NCBI RefSeq assembly: GCF_000735585.1
Contig: NZ_JNNO01000001.1
Span: 124,001 to 188,000 of the forward strand
DNA length: 64,000 nt
Direction of reading: 5' to 3'
From: Devosia sp. LC5
GTDB lineage: Bacteria > Pseudomonadota > Alphaproteobacteria > Rhizobiales > Devosiaceae
The position numbers were made by a program, and so were the translations under genes. Under the pieces are notes generated by a model. It had not been told where the DNA came from and did not search any database. It was given only the letters and a program-made list of their open reading frames with translations. This document shows, piece by piece, positions 63,539-64,000 of the stretch. The first letter of the stretch is position 1, and each line of letters starts with the position of its first letter.

Positions 63539-64000
63539 ACCGTATCCTCGTCGCCCTCACCTATTCCGGCGCTGCCGCGACCCGACAGCGAAGGATTGGT
63601 CATGAAATAATCGTGCGCATTAAACGGCTCTTCGCCTTCGGCCATGCGAATGCGGTGCGAGCTGCCGTCGGGCAACACTTCCCAGCTCTGCTGGTTGTCG
63701 CGCAGATAGGCAACCAGAATCCGGTCCAGGATCTGCTTATGCACGGTCTTGTTGAGAATAGGCACCATGATTTCCACGCGCCCATCAAGGTTCCGGCCCA
63801 TGATATCGGCAGACGAAATATAGACCCGCGCATTCGGATTGGGCATAGCCTCGCCATTGCCGAAACAATAGATGCGGCTGTGTTCGAGGAAGCGGCCGAC
63901 GACCGATTTGACCCTGATATTGTCCGAAAAGCCGGGAATGCCTGGCCGCAGGCAGCAGATGCCGCGCACGATCAGGTCGACCTTCACGCCGGCCTGGCTC
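63535..64000 (-). CDS. ppk: Polyphosphate kinase 1 (C-terminal part, truncated by window)
   Basis: Only the last ~154 residues are present; the start is beyond base 64000. The part shown includes [32 protein letters not shown] with the second active-site histidine, and [17 protein letters not shown] of the PLD-like C-terminal domains. Makes polyphosphate from ATP; coupled to ppx. Confidence 0.94.
   Translation of the reverse strand, partial: SQAGVKVDLIVRGICCLRPGIPGFSDNIRVKSVVGRFLEHSRIYCFGNGEAMPNPNARVYISSADIMGRNLDGRVEIMVPILNKTVHKQILDRILVAYLRDNQQSWEVLPDGSSHRIRMAEGEEPFNAHDYFMTNPSLSGRGSAGIGEGDEDTV

Overview
The window is GC-rich chromosomal DNA from an alphaproteobacterium, most likely order Hyphomicrobiales (Rhizobiales). 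The evidence is gene order: dusB-ntrB-ntrC-ntrY-ntrX-hfq-hflX, the fused ispDF gene, the pdhA-pdhB-pdhC cluster with a lipoyl domain on PdhB, and the rlpA-dacF-tmk-holB-metG-tatD-MBL run are all familiar arrangements of that order. A Devosia-like genus is my guess from memory, not something the sequence proves. Almost everything is dense, vertically inherited housekeeping DNA. I see no insertion sequence, prophage, CRISPR array, tRNA or rRNA.

Layout. 1-9.3 kb: the end of a TctA-type carboxylate permease; a zinc-regulated COG0523 GTPase with a perfect Zur-like palindrome, divergent from an MFS symporter; enolase; a quinone oxidoreductase-like MDR; aquaporin Z; AMP nucleosidase; and a 334-nt gap with an orphan terminator. 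9.3-23.2 kb: a secreted Cys-rich protein, folD-DUF1643, a repeat-filled gap, metH with a small CobW-like partner lacking the P-loop, then the cell-wall/DNA/translation run rlpA to the MBL hydrolase.

23.3-30.8 kb is the main accessory region: creatininase-family hydrolase and RidA on one strand, and on the other an ABC importer (NMT1/THI5-type binding protein, ATPase, permease), a cytosine-deaminase-like amidohydrolase, a PCMH-type flavoprotein and a flavodoxin-fold reductase, nearly all overlapping by 1-4 nt. It reads as uptake plus hydrolytic/oxidative breakdown of one nitrogen heterocycle whose identity I cannot tell. It is the best candidate for an undescribed pathway.

30.8-43 kb: mazG, hflX, hfq, the two nitrogen two-component systems NtrYX and NtrBC, dusB, ispDF and pncC. 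42.8-53.1 kb: a COQ10-like protein, lipA, a small-membrane-protein group behind a Gfo/Idh oxidoreductase, lpd, and the pyruvate dehydrogenase genes. Uncharacterised genes are interleaved among the PDH genes: a 123-aa membrane protein between pdhA and pdhB, and an SGNH hydrolase plus a secreted protein between pdhC and lpd. An FtsB-like protein precedes pdhA. 53.1-64 kb: a divergent PRPP-synthetase paralogue, a ~120-bp inverted-repeat element, a Dabb protein, MaeB malic enzyme, an EAL phosphodiesterase, aspS, rnd, ppx and the 3' end of ppk.

Three kinds of dispersed intergenic repeat occur (two of them with two copies each). The most interesting single observations are the N-heterocycle cluster, the metH-linked P-loop-less CobW-like protein, and the extra genes woven into the PDH cluster.
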